Below, one piece after another: positions 7,175 through 18,174 of a stretch of DNA of 64,000 nucleotides. A model generated the notes under the pieces. The model ran no database searches, was not told the DNA's origin, and saw nothing but the letters and a program-made list of their open reading frames with translations. The position numbers and the translations under genes are program-made. The DNA is from Erysipelotrichaceae bacterium OPF54. GTDB lineage: Bacteria > Bacillota_I > Bacilli_A > Erysipelotrichales > Erysipelotrichaceae. Position 1 is the stretch's first letter. Every line of letters begins with the position of its first letter. The DNA lies in assembly GCA_022834735.1 (NCBI GenBank), contig BQKD01000001.1, positions 721,659 to 785,658 of the forward strand, in the 5' to 3' direction.

Positions 7175-7888
7175 ATGAAACACCCTGATAAACGTGCGGA
7201 ACAAATGGATAGAAAGGAACTTGCGTCGTATATCGATTATTCGGTTCTGAAACCTGAATTTACTGAGGAGCAGATCATTGATCTGACAAAGGATGGTGCT
7301 GCGCTTGGCTGCGCGACAATTTGTATCAATCCCAAATATATCGGGCTGTGCGAACCGTATGTCAAAGGAACGGAAACGATGCTTTGTCCGGTAACGGATT
7401 TTCCGTTTGGCGCGAGCAGCACAAAGTCGCGTGTGGAACAGATCGAAAATGCGGCCAATCATGATTCGGTAAAAGAAGTGGATATCGTAGCGAATTTTGG
7501 CGAGATCCGTTCGGGCAACTATGAGAACGTGCTTGCGGATCTTAAAGAGTGTGCGGCGGCTGCTCATAAATACGGGAAAGAGCTGAAGGTCATTTTTGAA
7601 ACGGATGCGCTCGATGAAGAACAGATCCGCAAAATGGTCCATGTATGTATCGATGCGGGCGCGGATTTCGTGAAGACAAGCACAGGATTCCTGACTGGAT
7701 ACGAGGCGCATGGCGCCACGCCGGAAACGATCCGGATCATGATGGACGAGGCTGGAAATAATATCAAGATCAAAGGAAGCGGATGTATTCGGACCAGAGA
7801 ACATTTCCTGAAGCTGATCGATATGGGGATCGACCGGATGGGCGTAGGCTATCGCTCGGTTCCGGTCGTGCTCGATCTGCAGAAATAG
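7175..7888 (+). CDS. deoC: Deoxyribose-phosphate aldolase
   Basis: DeoC (237 residues) splits 2-deoxyribose-5-phosphate into glyceraldehyde-3-phosphate and acetaldehyde, the last step of deoxynucleoside catabolism. It is a class I aldolase TIM barrel. The Schiff-base lysine is in ADFVKTSTGF, the partner lysine in IKIKGSGCIR, and the conserved aspartate in VDIVANFGEIRSG. The start at 7175 follows AGAGGAAA at a proper distance, and the promoter at 7121-7149 excludes longer forms. It stands alone, without deoA, deoB or pdp genes nearby. Confidence 0.94.
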   Translation: MKHPDKRAEQMDRKELASYIDYSVLKPEFTEEQIIDLTKDGAALGCATICINPKYIGLCEPYVKGTETMLCPVTDFPFGASSTKSRVEQIENAANHDSVKEVDIVANFGEIRSGNYENVLADLKECAAAAHKYGKELKVIFETDALDEEQIRKMVHVCIDAGADFVKTSTGFLTGYEAHGATPETIRIMMDEAGNNIKIKGSGCIRTREHFLKLIDMGIDRMGVGYRSVPVVLDLQK

Positions 7889-8030
7889 ATCTTTTGTGTG
7901 CTGGAAAGGGATGCCTGCCTGAGCATCGTATAAGTTTTTTTTCTGTCTCGTGCATATAATGAAGATGGCATAAGAAAGAGCCTCGAAGTCTTATCGAAGG
8001 GATATGAAGTTATGATTTAGGAGGCAAATT

Positions 8031-8297
8031 ATGGAAAAGAAAAAAACTTGGATCACTGTAGTGATTGTTGTGGTTGTTGTGATCGCGCTTGTCGCCGCAA
8101 TCTGGGCTGGAAATAATGGTCAGTCAGCAGAAGAAGACAAGATCGAAGAGGATCAGACTGTCGAAACGACGACCGGAACCGATGAGACGGCGCCTGAAAA
8201 TGACAGCCAGGTCAAAGAAGAAGGTGACCTGACCCAGCAGGAACAAAACGAAGCGACAGCGGAAGAAGAAATGGTTGAAGGAACCGAACAGAATTAA
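8031..8297 (+). CDS. Small membrane-anchored acidic protein
   Basis: The 88-residue protein has a short KKK N-terminus, one very hydrophobic helix (about residues 8-26, rich in V and I) and a low-complexity Glu/Thr/Gln tail of about 60 residues. The tail should lie outside the cell, anchored by an uncleaved signal. The ribosome site TAGGAGG is strong. No domain is recognised. It has its own TATAAT box at 7955-7960 and is followed by a terminator shared with the convergent gene. Function unknown. Confidence 0.7.
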   Translation: MEKKKTWITVVIVVVVVIALVAAIWAGNNGQSAEEDKIEEDQTVETTTGTDETAPENDSQVKEEGDLTQQEQNEATAEEEMVEGTEQN

Positions 8298-8312
8298 GCA
8301 AAGTATTGAAAA

Positions 8313-8344
8313 GGCGGGCCGAATGATCGTGCCCGCGTTTTTTT
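8313..8344. terminator. Terminator between convergent genes
   Basis: Stem GCGGGC (8314-8319) with GCCCGC (8331-8336) followed by T7. It serves the plus-strand small gene and overlaps the 3' end of the minus-strand gene. Confidence 0.75.
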
Positions 8345-9308
8345 ATGCCATCTGTGAAAGGACAATTTCAAGTCCGGTAATGATCGTATACAATGGCTGG
8401 TCGGTGAGATAGACCGGGCAGCCGATCAGTTCCTGCAGACGTCTGCGCATGCCGGTGATCGTGACAAAGCCTCCGGAACATACGATTCCGCGTGTCATGA
8501 TATCTTTCTGCGTGTCGACCGGCAGCCTGGACAAGAAGCGCAGGATCCACTGCGACAACTGCTCGGCCAAAGGAGAGAGCAGGAACGCGATGTCGTTCGA
8601 ACTGATCGAAGCGCTGGTCAAAGTGTGGTTCTTTATGTCGGATCCCTGGATCGACAGGATGATCGGGTCGGTTTCCTGAACGACTGTGCCCAGCGTGCGG
8701 ACAATATTTTCAAGTGTCGCTTCGGTCACGTGGATGCCGTGCGCTTTTTTCAGGTAATTGCGTATGGTGGTGTGAACAAGGATGCCGGCAATCGATCCCT
8801 GGCTGTAATGCTCGATCTCGCCTTTTCTGAAAATGGCCATGTCGCAGTTGCTGAAGCCGATGTTCATGACACAGCTTGCGACAGGAAGGTTGAGATTGAG
8901 CTTGGAACCGATCGCTGCAAACCATATTTCCCGGTCGTAGTATACCTGATTGGCTCCAAGATCGAGCAAGGTGTTCTTTATTTCTTCGCAGACTTCGTTG
9001 GAAAGGCTTGTCGGATAAGAGAACAGGATCGTCGTTTTTGTAAAAAAACGAAAGATCTTGAACTGATAACAGAGCTGCTCGAGCAGAAGCTTGAGCGAAT
9101 GGATGTCTACGTGGTGAGAAGAGATGGGTGCGACGATACGGACATCGCTGTTTTCCAGGCCTTTCATTTCGAATGCTTCGCTGCCGATCGCAAGAACGTG
9201 GTCGTGGCTGTCGATAGCTACCATGCTCGGTTCGTCAAATATTATCCCGTCATCTGCTGAAATAAGCCGGATCGAGTTTGCTCCCAGGTCAATTCCTATT
9301 TTGATCAA
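8343..9308 (-). CDS. Divergent MreB-like actin-fold protein
   Basis: The sequence starts IKIGIDLGANSIRLI and has the actin/MreB plan throughout, for example IIFDEPSMVAID, VRIVAPISSHHVDI, and ending GIVCSGGFVTITGMRRRLQELIGCPVY. MreB proteins polymerise under the membrane and organise wall synthesis. The nucleotide-binding motifs are degraded: the phosphate-2 motif (usually VDIGGGTT) reads VMNIGFSNC, losing the Asp, and the adenosine motif TGGGA is SGGFV. ATP hydrolysis may be lost. The start is uncertain: GTG 9317 lies only 2 bases from the GAAAGGAA ribosome site, whereas TTG 9308 is about 10 bases away and is preferred. No mreCD neighbours. It could instead be a plasmid-type actin relic. Confidence 0.75.
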   Translation of the reverse strand: MIKIGIDLGANSIRLISADDGIIFDEPSMVAIDSHDHVLAIGSEAFEMKGLENSDVRIVAPISSHHVDIHSLKLLLEQLCYQFKIFRFFTKTTILFSYPTSLSNEVCEEIKNTLLDLGANQVYYDREIWFAAIGSKLNLNLPVASCVMNIGFSNCDMAIFRKGEIEHYSQGSIAGILVHTTIRNYLKKAHGIHVTEATLENIVRTLGTVVQETDPIILSIQGSDIKNHTLTSASISSNDIAFLLSPLAEQLSQWILRFLSRLPVDTQKDIMTRGIVCSGGFVTITGMRRRLQELIGCPVYLTDQPLYTIITGLEIVLSQMA

Positions 9309-9403
9309 ATCATTCACTTCCTTTCAAATGTGATAGGTTTGTGCTTTTCATATACTATCGTATTTTTCTTTATGTTACAATGTTTAAACGAATGGAGATT
9401 GCG

Positions 9404-9838
9404 ATGACAGAAAATTTATGTCCGGCTGATCTGGTTCTTGTGGTGACGCTGCAGGACCTGCATACAAAAAAGGCGTATCGTTATTTGAGCCTGCTCATGG
9501 GGTTTTCGCGCCTGTTCGAACAGCTTGATGTCCGGGTCTTTGTCTGCTCGCTCGAAGATGAGGGACAGACATGGTACAATCCGTGTCCGTTCACATTTAT
9601 CCGTTCCAGAGAGATCATTTTTCATTTGGATGCATATAAGTCAAAGACCGTTTTTGGCAGGGAACGGATGCAGGTTTATTCCTACTTATATTTATTCGAA
9701 AAAAATGAAAAATTATGTTTGCTAAAAAGAATAAACTATGATAATCTAATGGAGGTTTGCCAAAGAGCTTTAAAAAAGCGATATGAAATCGCTTCAAAAA
9801 ATTTAAAAAAGCTTGTTGACATTCCTGAACAATACTGA
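9404..9838 (+). CDS. Hypothetical protein, about 144 residues
   Basis: I do not recognise a family. The product is soluble, mixed alpha/beta in character (ADLVLVVTLQDL..., VRVFVCSLEDE, YSYLYLFEKNEKLCLLKRINYDNLMEVC) with a basic helical C-terminus. A TACAAT box lies at 9376-9381 and a weak GGAG precedes ATG 9404; a longer start at 9341 would lie upstream of that promoter. It is divergent from the MreB-like gene. Its last codons contain the -35 of tRNA array 2. Confidence that it is coding comes from frame length and codon use only. Confidence 0.6.
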   Translation: MTENLCPADLVLVVTLQDLHTKKAYRYLSLLMGFSRLFEQLDVRVFVCSLEDEGQTWYNPCPFTFIRSREIIFHLDAYKSKTVFGRERMQVYSYLYLFEKNEKLCLLKRINYDNLMEVCQRALKKRYEIASKNLKKLVDIPEQY

Positions 9839-9844
9839 TAATAT
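9816..9844 (+). promoter_or_regulatory. Promoter of tRNA array 2, inside the preceding gene
   Basis: TTGACA (9816-9821), 17-bp spacer ending in TGA, TAATAT (9839-9844). The -35 and most of the spacer lie within the end of the hypothetical gene. Confidence 0.75.
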
Positions 9845-9869
9845 TGTTTATGCCTTAAATAAATCAGAT

Positions 9870-9945
9870 GGAGGTTTAGCTCAGTTGGGAGAGCGTCTGC
9901 CTTACAAGCAGAGGGTCAGCGGTTCGAGCCCGTTAACCTCCACCA
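9870..9945 (+). tRNA. tRNA-Val(TAC)
   Basis: Seventy-six nt with encoded CCA, identical to the copy at 2411. Confidence 0.96.
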
Positions 9946-9952
9946 TCTTTGT

Positions 9953-10036
9953 GGAGAGATAGCGAAGTGGCTAAACGCGGCTGACTGTAACTCAGTTCCT
10001 TTTGGTTCGGCAGTTCGAATCTGCCTCTCTCCACCA
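9953..10036 (+). tRNA. tRNA-Tyr(GTA)
   Basis: Class II tRNA of 84 nt with a long variable arm, anticodon GTA, acceptor GGAGAGA/TCTCTCC and encoded CCA. Confidence 0.95.
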
Positions 10037-10047
10037 TTTTTATTTAT

Positions 10048-10123
10048 TGGGGTATAGCCAAGCGGTAAGGCACAGGACTTTGACTCCTGCATTTCTCTGG
10101 TTCGAATCCAGATACCCCAGCCA
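10048..10123 (+). tRNA. tRNA-Gln(TTG)
   Basis: Seventy-six nt, anticodon TTG, acceptor TGGGGTA/TACCCCA, discriminator G and encoded CCA. Confidence 0.95.
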
Positions 10124-10133
10124 CTCATTCTCT

Positions 10134-10207
10134 GCAGGTGTAGTTCAATGGTAGAACTTCAGCCTTCCAAGCTGACTACGTGAGTTCGATTCTCATCACC
10201 TGCTCCA
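10134..10207 (+). tRNA. tRNA-Gly(TCC)
   Basis: Seventy-four nt with encoded CCA, identical to the copies at 2658 and 11289. Confidence 0.96.
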
Positions 10208-10217
10208 TTGAATTTTC

Positions 10218-10244
10218 AGCCGGATGATATGCCGGCTTTTTTTT
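10218..10244 (+). terminator. Terminator of tRNA array 2
   Basis: Stem AGCCGG (10218-10223) with CCGGCT (10232-10237) followed by T8. Confidence 0.8.
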
Positions 10245-10415
10245 ATGCGTGTCATACGGAGAGAAAAATGTTTACTTGAGTAATTTTAAAATGTCATATA
10301 AAAAATATGAGCATTGGACCGGCAAGACGGATAAAAATTGATTATCATATGGTCGAAGATAAGTTGATCTGCAAGGAATTGAATGTGAAGTTCCCGAAAA
10401 AAGCAGGAGAAACTT

Positions 10416-11000
10416 ATGAAAATATACAAATGGCTGTTATGCATCCTGTCAGCCGCAGTTCTTGCTTGCTGTGCAGCAAGTGCAGTGTCTTATGCGAAAA
10501 CTAATAAAATATATGATATGTCTCAGAGACAGGAACTGGCAGAAGCAGGGGAAACGAAAAATTCCTTTATATCTTCTGCTGGTTCGGCGGTCGGGTATGC
10601 CGGTACGCTTCTTCCTGCCGCAAGCCGGACCGTGGAACAGCGTTCGGAGCAGATCGTCTCGATACAGCCTGCGCAGGCTGAGGAAGGCCAGCCAGTATGG
10701 TATGTGTCGTACGTAAACTGCCGCGGGGCAGATTCTGCTCCTGCTGATGGCAGCGTGGGACTATACAAGGATGGATGGTTCGTGGCACATAGTCATCTGT
10801 GGGGCGGTATGATGATCGCCTCGCAGCCCGAGTATGTGGTTGTAGACGGAATCACCTACCAGAGAGCGTATTCCAAGATAATCGGCGAACATGAGTATCC
10901 GGGAATGGAAGAGGAAATTCATTTTCAGGACGGGATCATGTTTCAGACGTGTGCCGGACCGGAAAACAATCTTTTAGTATTTTATCATCCGAAAAAATGA
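10416..11000 (+). CDS. Secreted protein with a weak sortase-like signature
   Basis: The 194-residue product begins with a signal peptide or anchor (residues 1-27, KIYKWLLCILSAAVLACCAASAVSYA). The C-terminal half contains DGWFVAHSHLWGG, a hydrophobic YVVVDGITYQRAY strand, and IMFQTCAGPENNLLVFY. The order His ... beta strands ... T-C resembles the sortase fold, in which His, a TC cysteine and an Arg form the active site. I cannot place the arginine, so this is only a suggestion. An alternative is a structural secreted protein with a cysteine. AGGAG at 10405-10409 supports ATG 10416. It lies alone between two tRNA arrays. Confidence 0.6.
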   Translation: MKIYKWLLCILSAAVLACCAASAVSYAKTNKIYDMSQRQELAEAGETKNSFISSAGSAVGYAGTLLPAASRTVEQRSEQIVSIQPAQAEEGQPVWYVSYVNCRGADSAPADGSVGLYKDGWFVAHSHLWGGMMIASQPEYVVVDGITYQRAYSKIIGEHEYPGMEEEIHFQDGIMFQTCAGPENNLLVFYHPKK

Positions 11001-11073
11001 AAAGTGATTGATGCAAAGAGAGGTATACGATGCTGAATCGGATCGATCGGGAAAGAAAATATTAGTAATTTGT

Positions 11074-11102
11074 TTGACAAAGAAAAAGTGGCATGCTAAT
11101 AT
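11074..11102 (+). promoter_or_regulatory. Promoter of tRNA array 3
   Basis: TTGACA (11074-11079), 17-bp spacer ending TGC, TAATAT (11097-11102): same architecture as the array 2 promoter. Confidence 0.82.
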
Positions 11103-11122
11103 TCAATACGCAACAAGCGAAT

Positions 11123-11198
<76 letters not shown>

Positions 11199-11201
11199 TG
11201 T

Positions 11202-11277
11202 GACCCGTTAGCTCAGCTGGTAGAGCATTTGACTTTTAATCAAAGGGTCGGGCGTTCGAATCGCCCACGGGTCACCA
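11202..11277 (+). tRNA. tRNA-Lys(TTT)
   Basis: Seventy-six nt with CCA; identical to 2571-2646. Confidence 0.96.
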
Positions 11278-11288
11278 CTTATTGATAT

Positions 11289-11362
11289 GCAGGTGTAGTT
11301 CAATGGTAGAACTTCAGCCTTCCAAGCTGACTACGTGAGTTCGATTCTCATCACCTGCTCCA
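11289..11362 (+). tRNA. tRNA-Gly(TCC)
   Basis: Seventy-four nt with CCA; identical to 2658-2731. Confidence 0.96.
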
Positions 11363-11373
11363 TTAGAAATTAC

Positions 11374-11398
11374 AGACCGGTTGAAAGGCCGGTCTTTT
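11374..11398 (+). terminator. Terminator of tRNA array 3
   Basis: Seven-bp stem (11374-11380 with 11389-11395) and T-run, a near copy of the array 1 terminator. Confidence 0.8.
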
Positions 11399-11400
11399 GT

Positions 11401-11825
11401 GTTTGCGTATCGGGAACTTGCAGATCTTCAAGAACGAGAGATTCATAAGCGGCCGGTTCCTTTAAAATCAATTGTGGTAGTAGGGGAGCTGATATCTGTT
11501 GGCGGCAAGCTGGGCAGCAAAACAGTTTTCGAGCAGATTTCATGCGTTAAAATCCATGCGTTCCTGCAGGATCACATATTGAATGTTTCCTGGGCTTATC
11601 GGGCAGGATCAGAGTTTCATCTGGAATGAGTTCCTGTAAGAAGAATGCGGCGATCGAGGAAATTGCCGAAAATTCACATAAGCCGAAAAGGAAAACTGCA
11701 ATATGTGAGAAATTTTTTGAGTCAAGGAGTTGACTCGAACGCTGATTTTTTGTATTATCATCAAGCATTTGAAATGAAGCTCAAATCTGTCATTAAAAAA
11801 TATTTAAAAAAATATAAAATATTTG
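11401..11825 (+). other. Gene-poor stretch before the 23S promoter
   Basis: I see no supported gene. Short frames exist, including a 35-codon one from about 11627 with no recognisable product and no ribosome site. The last 60 bases are very A/T-rich and could act as an UP element for the rRNA promoter. Confidence 0.5.
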
Positions 11826-11854
11826 TTGACAGATAAAGATTCAAATGTTAAATT
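11826..11854 (+). promoter_or_regulatory. Promoter of the 23S-5S unit
   Basis: TTGACA (11826-11831) follows an A/T-rich UP-like tract. The -10 is TAAATT (11849-11854, spacer 17, preceded by TGT) or TTAAAT one base earlier. Confidence 0.72.
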
Positions 11855-11887
11855 ATATGAGCGCCGAACGAAGCGCAAGCAGAAATC

Positions 11888-11901
11888 GATCTTTGAAAAT
11901 C
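11888..11901 (+). promoter_or_regulatory. boxA-like antitermination site in the 23S leader
   Basis: GATCTTTGAAAATC resembles rRNA boxA (TGnTCTTTGAAAA). Such sites recruit NusB-NusE so polymerase can pass through long untranslated rRNA. Confidence 0.5.
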
Positions 11902-12065
11902 ATCATACACAAATTTGAAGAAAAGACACAATAGATAAAAAGAGAAGAGGTCTTGAAAGCAAGTTGTGGAAGATAACACTGAGAAACAGTTAAAGAAATA
12001 ACAGTTTTCATCAAAAGAAGAAAAATCTTGTAGAAAGCACATTGAAAGAAACTAGAGAACCAACT

Positions 12066-14972
<2,907 letters not shown>

Positions 14973-15063
14973 AGAAGAGATGAAGACGTCCGCGACTTGC
15001 CAAGACCGATTGTGGAAGAGGGTGTATGGTGATTTTGAAAGATCGATGGAAAGCGTGAAGAAG

Positions 15064-15179
15064 ATCCGGTGGCGATGGCGGGGTGGAAACACCTGTACCC
15101 ATCCCGAACACAGAAGTTAAGCACCCCAGCGGCGACGATAGTTGGCCTTGCGCCTGCGAAAATAGCTCGCTGCCGGGTC
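15064..15179 (+). rRNA. rrf: 5S ribosomal RNA
   Basis: About 116 nt with the conserved CCGAACACAGAAGTTAAGC and terminal helix pairing CCGGTGGC with GCTGCCGG. It lies 91 bases after the 23S gene. Confidence 0.93.
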
Positions 15180-15188
15180 TTTTTTTTT
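15171..15188 (+). terminator. T-run directly after the 5S gene
   Basis: Nine T (15180-15188) follow the 3' strand of the 5S terminal helix with no other hairpin, so the 5S end itself may act as the terminator stem. Confidence 0.45.
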
Positions 15189-15262
15189 GATGTTATTGTG
15201 CGAATCAATACACTAAACGTCATAAAAAAAATATAATAAATACAGTCGAAAGGAGATTCTTT

Positions 15263-16003
15263 GTGGAACCAAAAGAAACCAGTCAGCTGGCCCGCATTGT
15301 CATGCGGACAGGAAAGATCCTCTTGTCAAGCGGTGGCGACGTGGTCAGCGTAAAAAATGCCATGAAACATGTATGTGTTTCGCAGCCTCTTGCGACAAAG
15401 CCGGAAGCAGTCATTTCATCCAACACTTTACTGTTCTCGTTCAAAGCGGAACACCAGATCATCACCCGTGTCAGTGAAGTGAACAAGGTAAGCAACGATA
15501 TCAATAAAATTGCTTTGATCAATCAGTTTGTTCAGAATTCCCATAGTATGACTATGAAGGAAATGGAAGAGGAACTCGATCGGATCGAACAGGAAAAGCC
15601 TCATTCGCGAGCAATGCGTATTCTCGCGTCCGGGATCTGTTCGGCCGGATTCGGCTTCTTTTTCAGTGACTGGGCCGATGCGATCTATATTTTCTTCATC
15701 GGACTGGGGGCCGGCTGGATCCTCACTTCAAAAATCAACCGGATCCTGGCTATTATGGCCGCCGCGTTCTTTGTTACGATCTGTCCGATCCTGCTTCAGA
15801 TGATCCATATTCCGATCGGGATCGAGACGACTGTCGTCTCCAATATGCCCCTCATGGTCCCCGGGATGGTCATTTTTAATTCGATCCGGGATATTATCAA
15901 TGCCAATTATCAGGCAGCGGCAGCCCGTTTTGCGGAAGCGATCCTGATCGCCGCTTCCATTGCGGCGGGAACAGGAATTGCATTGGCGGTGGTCCTTTTA
16001 TGA
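15263..16003 (+). CDS. Threonine/serine exporter, ThrE N-terminal type subunit
   Basis: This 246-residue membrane protein belongs to the DUF1212/ThrE family (PF06738). A cytoplasmic N-terminal region of about 115 residues includes LLSSGGDVVSVKNAM. It is followed by about five membrane helices, with LMVPGMVIFNSIRDIINANY near the end as in the family. ThrE proteins export threonine and serine using the proton gradient. Here the transporter is split into two genes. The GTG start at 15263 follows AAGGAGA; no ATG fits better. The stop overlaps the next start (ATGA). Confidence 0.88.
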   Translation: MEPKETSQLARIVMRTGKILLSSGGDVVSVKNAMKHVCVSQPLATKPEAVISSNTLLFSFKAEHQIITRVSEVNKVSNDINKIALINQFVQNSHSMTMKEMEEELDRIEQEKPHSRAMRILASGICSAGFGFFFSDWADAIYIFFIGLGAGWILTSKINRILAIMAAAFFVTICPILLQMIHIPIGIETTVVSNMPLMVPGMVIFNSIRDIINANYQAAAARFAEAILIAASIAAGTGIALAVVLL

Positions 16004-16449
16004 TAGTTCAGCTTTTAAACTCGATCGGAGCCATGATCGTATGCAGCATGTGTTCCGTCCGCTTTAACGGAAAAGGAAAAGATGTCCCGATTGCCGGGAT
16101 CATCGGCTTCTGCGCCGCATTCATGATGGGCTTTTTCACAGGCCTCTACCTGCGTGCTTTTGTAAGCGGATTAACCTACAGCATCCTGAGCGAGATCTTT
16201 TCGCGCATTACGAAACGTCCGGTTGCCGTCTATCTTCCGGCCGTACTGGTGCCTTTTGTGCCTGGAAAACTCACCTTTTATATGATGGGAGAGTTTGTTC
16301 ATGGCGACCGTGTCGCCGCAATGGACAGACTGGCAGAAATCATGGGAGTGTGCGGAATGATCGCTCTGGCCATCCTGCTTACTGAAACGGCGATCAAATT
16401 CTGGCAGACCAGGATCAGGAAGATCCCCGAAGAGGAATCCAACTGGTAA
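16000..16449 (+). CDS. Threonine/serine exporter, ThrE C-terminal type subunit (DUF3815)
   Basis: The 149-residue protein has four to five membrane helices and matches the smaller ThrE_2/DUF3815 partner (PF12821), with YLPAVLVPFVPGKLTFY as the typical core motif. It overlaps the upstream gene by four bases, so the two halves should be made in equal amounts and form one exporter. The tail is charged (RIRKIPEEE) and cytoplasmic. Confidence 0.87.
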   Translation: MIVQLLNSIGAMIVCSMCSVRFNGKGKDVPIAGIIGFCAAFMMGFFTGLYLRAFVSGLTYSILSEIFSRITKRPVAVYLPAVLVPFVPGKLTFYMMGEFVHGDRVAAMDRLAEIMGVCGMIALAILLTETAIKFWQTRIRKIPEEESNW

Positions 16450-16473
16450 TGCAAGGCCTCATCTAATAATACG

Positions 16474-16520
16474 AACCTCCTGAATGTCATAGTGAAGAGA
16501 ATGAATCAGGAGGTTTTATT
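16474..16520 (+). terminator. Terminator after the exporter genes
   Basis: Ten-bp stem AACCTCCTGA (16474-16483) with TCAGGAGGTT (16506-16515), then TTTATT. Confidence 0.65.
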
Positions 16521-16675
16521 ATGGATAATTAAAAACGAATTCCGATGAAAACAAAAAGGGATTTATTGCGGTGCTGGAGGAAAGGACTTGAAGAGATGAA
16601 AAACCACTTAAAATACTGTTTTCATGCTAAAATACATTGAAACCATCGATCAAAAAAAGACTGAGGAGAATGAAT

Positions 16676-17335
16676 ATGAAAATAGGTGTGATTCAAGCTT
16701 CTTCTCAAATTGAGAAGAATTCCCTTTTATACCGTTGCACGCTGGATGCCGTAAAACAGTATGACTACGAAGTGATTAATTTCGGATGTTTCGAAAATGA
16801 ATCTTCCTCCTATTCCTATGTGGAGATCGCGGTGGCGATCAGTTTTCTGCTGACAAGCGGGGCCGTAGACTTTACTGTAACGGGCTGTTCGTCGGGCCAG
16901 GGAATGATGCTGGCCTGCAACAGTGTGCCAGGAGTTCTTTGCGGCCTGGCTGTCAGAGCGCAGGACGCATTTTTGTTCGGAAGGATCAATGACGGAAATG
17001 CGATATCGATCCCTTTAGGCAATGGGTTCGGCTGGGATGGGGAAGAAAACCTGAAAAGTATTTTGAAAGAACTGTTCCGCGGACCGTTCGGATCCGGTTA
17101 TCCGGCCAGGGAGGCTGAAAGAAAAAGAAAAGACACGCTGCTTATGAAAAAGCTCAACCGCATGACGAAGAAAAACGCGCTTTCGGTATATTGCCAGCTT
17201 GATAAGGAACTGGTGCGCAAGGTGCTCAGAAAGCAGAAAATTGCTGAATACATCATACAGCACGCGAAGAACAGGCAGATCGCGGAGTTCATCCGCAAGG
17301 CGGTCATCGAAACACAGGATCGAAAAGAAGAATAA
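16676..17335 (+). CDS. RpiB/LacA/LacB family sugar-phosphate isomerase
   Basis: The 219-residue protein has the RpiB/LacAB core. After an altered N-terminus (MKIGVIQASSQIEKNSLLY), VDFTVTGCSSGQGMMLACN carries the catalytic cysteine in the conserved TGCxxGxGM context. GRINDGNAISIPLG follows, as in the family. Members interconvert aldose and ketose phosphates (ribose-5-P or galactose-6-P). The C-terminal 75 residues are a basic extension (KRKDTLLMKKLNRMTKKN...) beyond the usual ~150-residue length. The substrate is unknown. Start 16676 follows GAGGAGA. It takes the place that adk-map-secY usually have upstream of infA. Confidence 0.78.
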   Translation: MKIGVIQASSQIEKNSLLYRCTLDAVKQYDYEVINFGCFENESSSYSYVEIAVAISFLLTSGAVDFTVTGCSSGQGMMLACNSVPGVLCGLAVRAQDAFLFGRINDGNAISIPLGNGFGWDGEENLKSILKELFRGPFGSGYPAREAERKRKDTLLMKKLNRMTKKNALSVYCQLDKELVRKVLRKQKIAEYIIQHAKNRQIAEFIRKAVIETQDRKEE

Positions 17336-17344
17336 GTTCGGCGG

Positions 17345-17373
17345 TTGTAAAAACCTGGATCATTTGTTAGAAT
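17345..17373 (+). promoter_or_regulatory. Promoter of the alpha ribosomal operon
   Basis: TTGTAA (17345-17350), 17-bp spacer ending TGT, TAGAAT (17368-17373). It shows that infA-rplQ is transcribed independently of the spc operon. Confidence 0.7.
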
Positions 17374-17433
17374 GATAGATGGCTATTTATGCCTGTATCA
17401 TTTCATTTATTAGTAAGGAGGCGTGTATAATCC

Positions 17434-17652
17434 ATGTCAAAACAAGATATGATCGAAATTGATGGAATCGTTGTCGATACATTACCTAATGCCGCATTCA
17501 AGGTCAAATTAGAAAACGGACACGAGATCTTAGCTCACGTTTCTGGTAAAATCCGTATGCACCACATTCGCATTTTACCAGGCGACCGTGTTACCGTAGA
17601 AATCTCACCATATGATCTAACACGTGGGCGAATTACATTCAGACGAAAATAA
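17434..17652 (+). CDS. infA: Translation initiation factor IF-1
   Basis: The 72-residue OB-fold protein has the invariant IF-1 pattern: [35 protein letters not shown] at the start and [11 protein letters not shown] at the end. It binds the A site of the 30S subunit during initiation. AAGGAGG precedes it (17417-17423). First gene of the alpha operon. Confidence 0.97.
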   Translation: MSKQDMIEIDGIVVDTLPNAAFKVKLENGHEILAHVSGKIRMHHIRILPGDRVTVEISPYDLTRGRITFRRK

Positions 17653-17664
17653 GGAGAAAAGCAC

Positions 17665-17781
17665 ATGAAAGTAAGACCATCTGTAAAACCAATCTGTGAC
17701 AAATGCCGGGTCATCCGCCGCAAAGGAAGAGTGATGGTAATTTGCGAGAACCCGAAGCATAAACAGAGACAAGGAAACTAA
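17665..17781 (+). CDS. rpmJ: Ribosomal protein L36 (bL36, zinc-binding type)
   Basis: This 38-residue protein was found by reading the gap between infA and rpsM. It starts [14 protein letters not shown] and ends [10 protein letters not shown]. The zinc ligands are Cys11, Cys14, Cys27 and His32. AAGGAGA lies 7 bases upstream. Standard position between infA and rpsM. Confidence 0.97.
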   Translation: MKVRPSVKPICDKCRVIRRKGRVMVICENPKHKQRQGN

Positions 17782-17794
17782 TTAGGAGGAACGA

Positions 17795-18160
17795 ATGGCA
17801 CGTATAGCAGGAGTAGATATTCCAAACGATAAACGAGCAGTCATCTCATTGACGTATATTTATGGAATCGGCCGTACGACGGCAAAAGAAGTATTGGCAG
17901 CAGCGAACGTAAGCGAAGACAAGAGGATCAAGGATCTGAGCGAAGCGGAACTGAATGCGATCCGGAAGGAAGTAGACAAGATCAAGGTGGAAGGAGATCT
18001 TCGCCGGGAAGTGCAGCTGAACATCAAGCGGCTGATGGAGATCGGATGCTACCGTGGGATCCGTCATCGCAAAGGGCTGCCGGTACGAGGACAGAGAACA
18101 AAGACGAACGCAAGAACGAGAAAAGGCAAAGCGAAGACAGTTGCCAATAAGAAGAAGTAG
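17795..18160 (+). CDS. rpsM: Ribosomal protein S13 (uS13)
   Basis: This 121-residue protein of the 30S head is recognised by [26 protein letters not shown] at the start and the basic tail [26 protein letters not shown] precedes the ATG. Normal length. Confidence 0.97.
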   Translation: MARIAGVDIPNDKRAVISLTYIYGIGRTTAKEVLAAANVSEDKRIKDLSEAELNAIRKEVDKIKVEGDLRREVQLNIKRLMEIGCYRGIRHRKGLPVRGQRTKTNARTRKGKAKTVANKKK

Positions 18161-18174
18161 GAAGGAGAGCAGAC

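Noticed and set aside
10307..10504. 65-codon frame overlapping the secreted protein gene
   Set aside because: No ribosome site and out of frame with the signal-peptide protein that follows AGGAG.
11381..11629. Plus-strand frame of 82 codons after tRNA array 3
   Set aside because: Begins inside the tRNA terminator, no ribosome site, no recognisable protein.
11627..11734. Short frame starting MSSCKKNAAIEEIAE
   Set aside because: Only 35 codons, no ribosome site and no support beyond being open.
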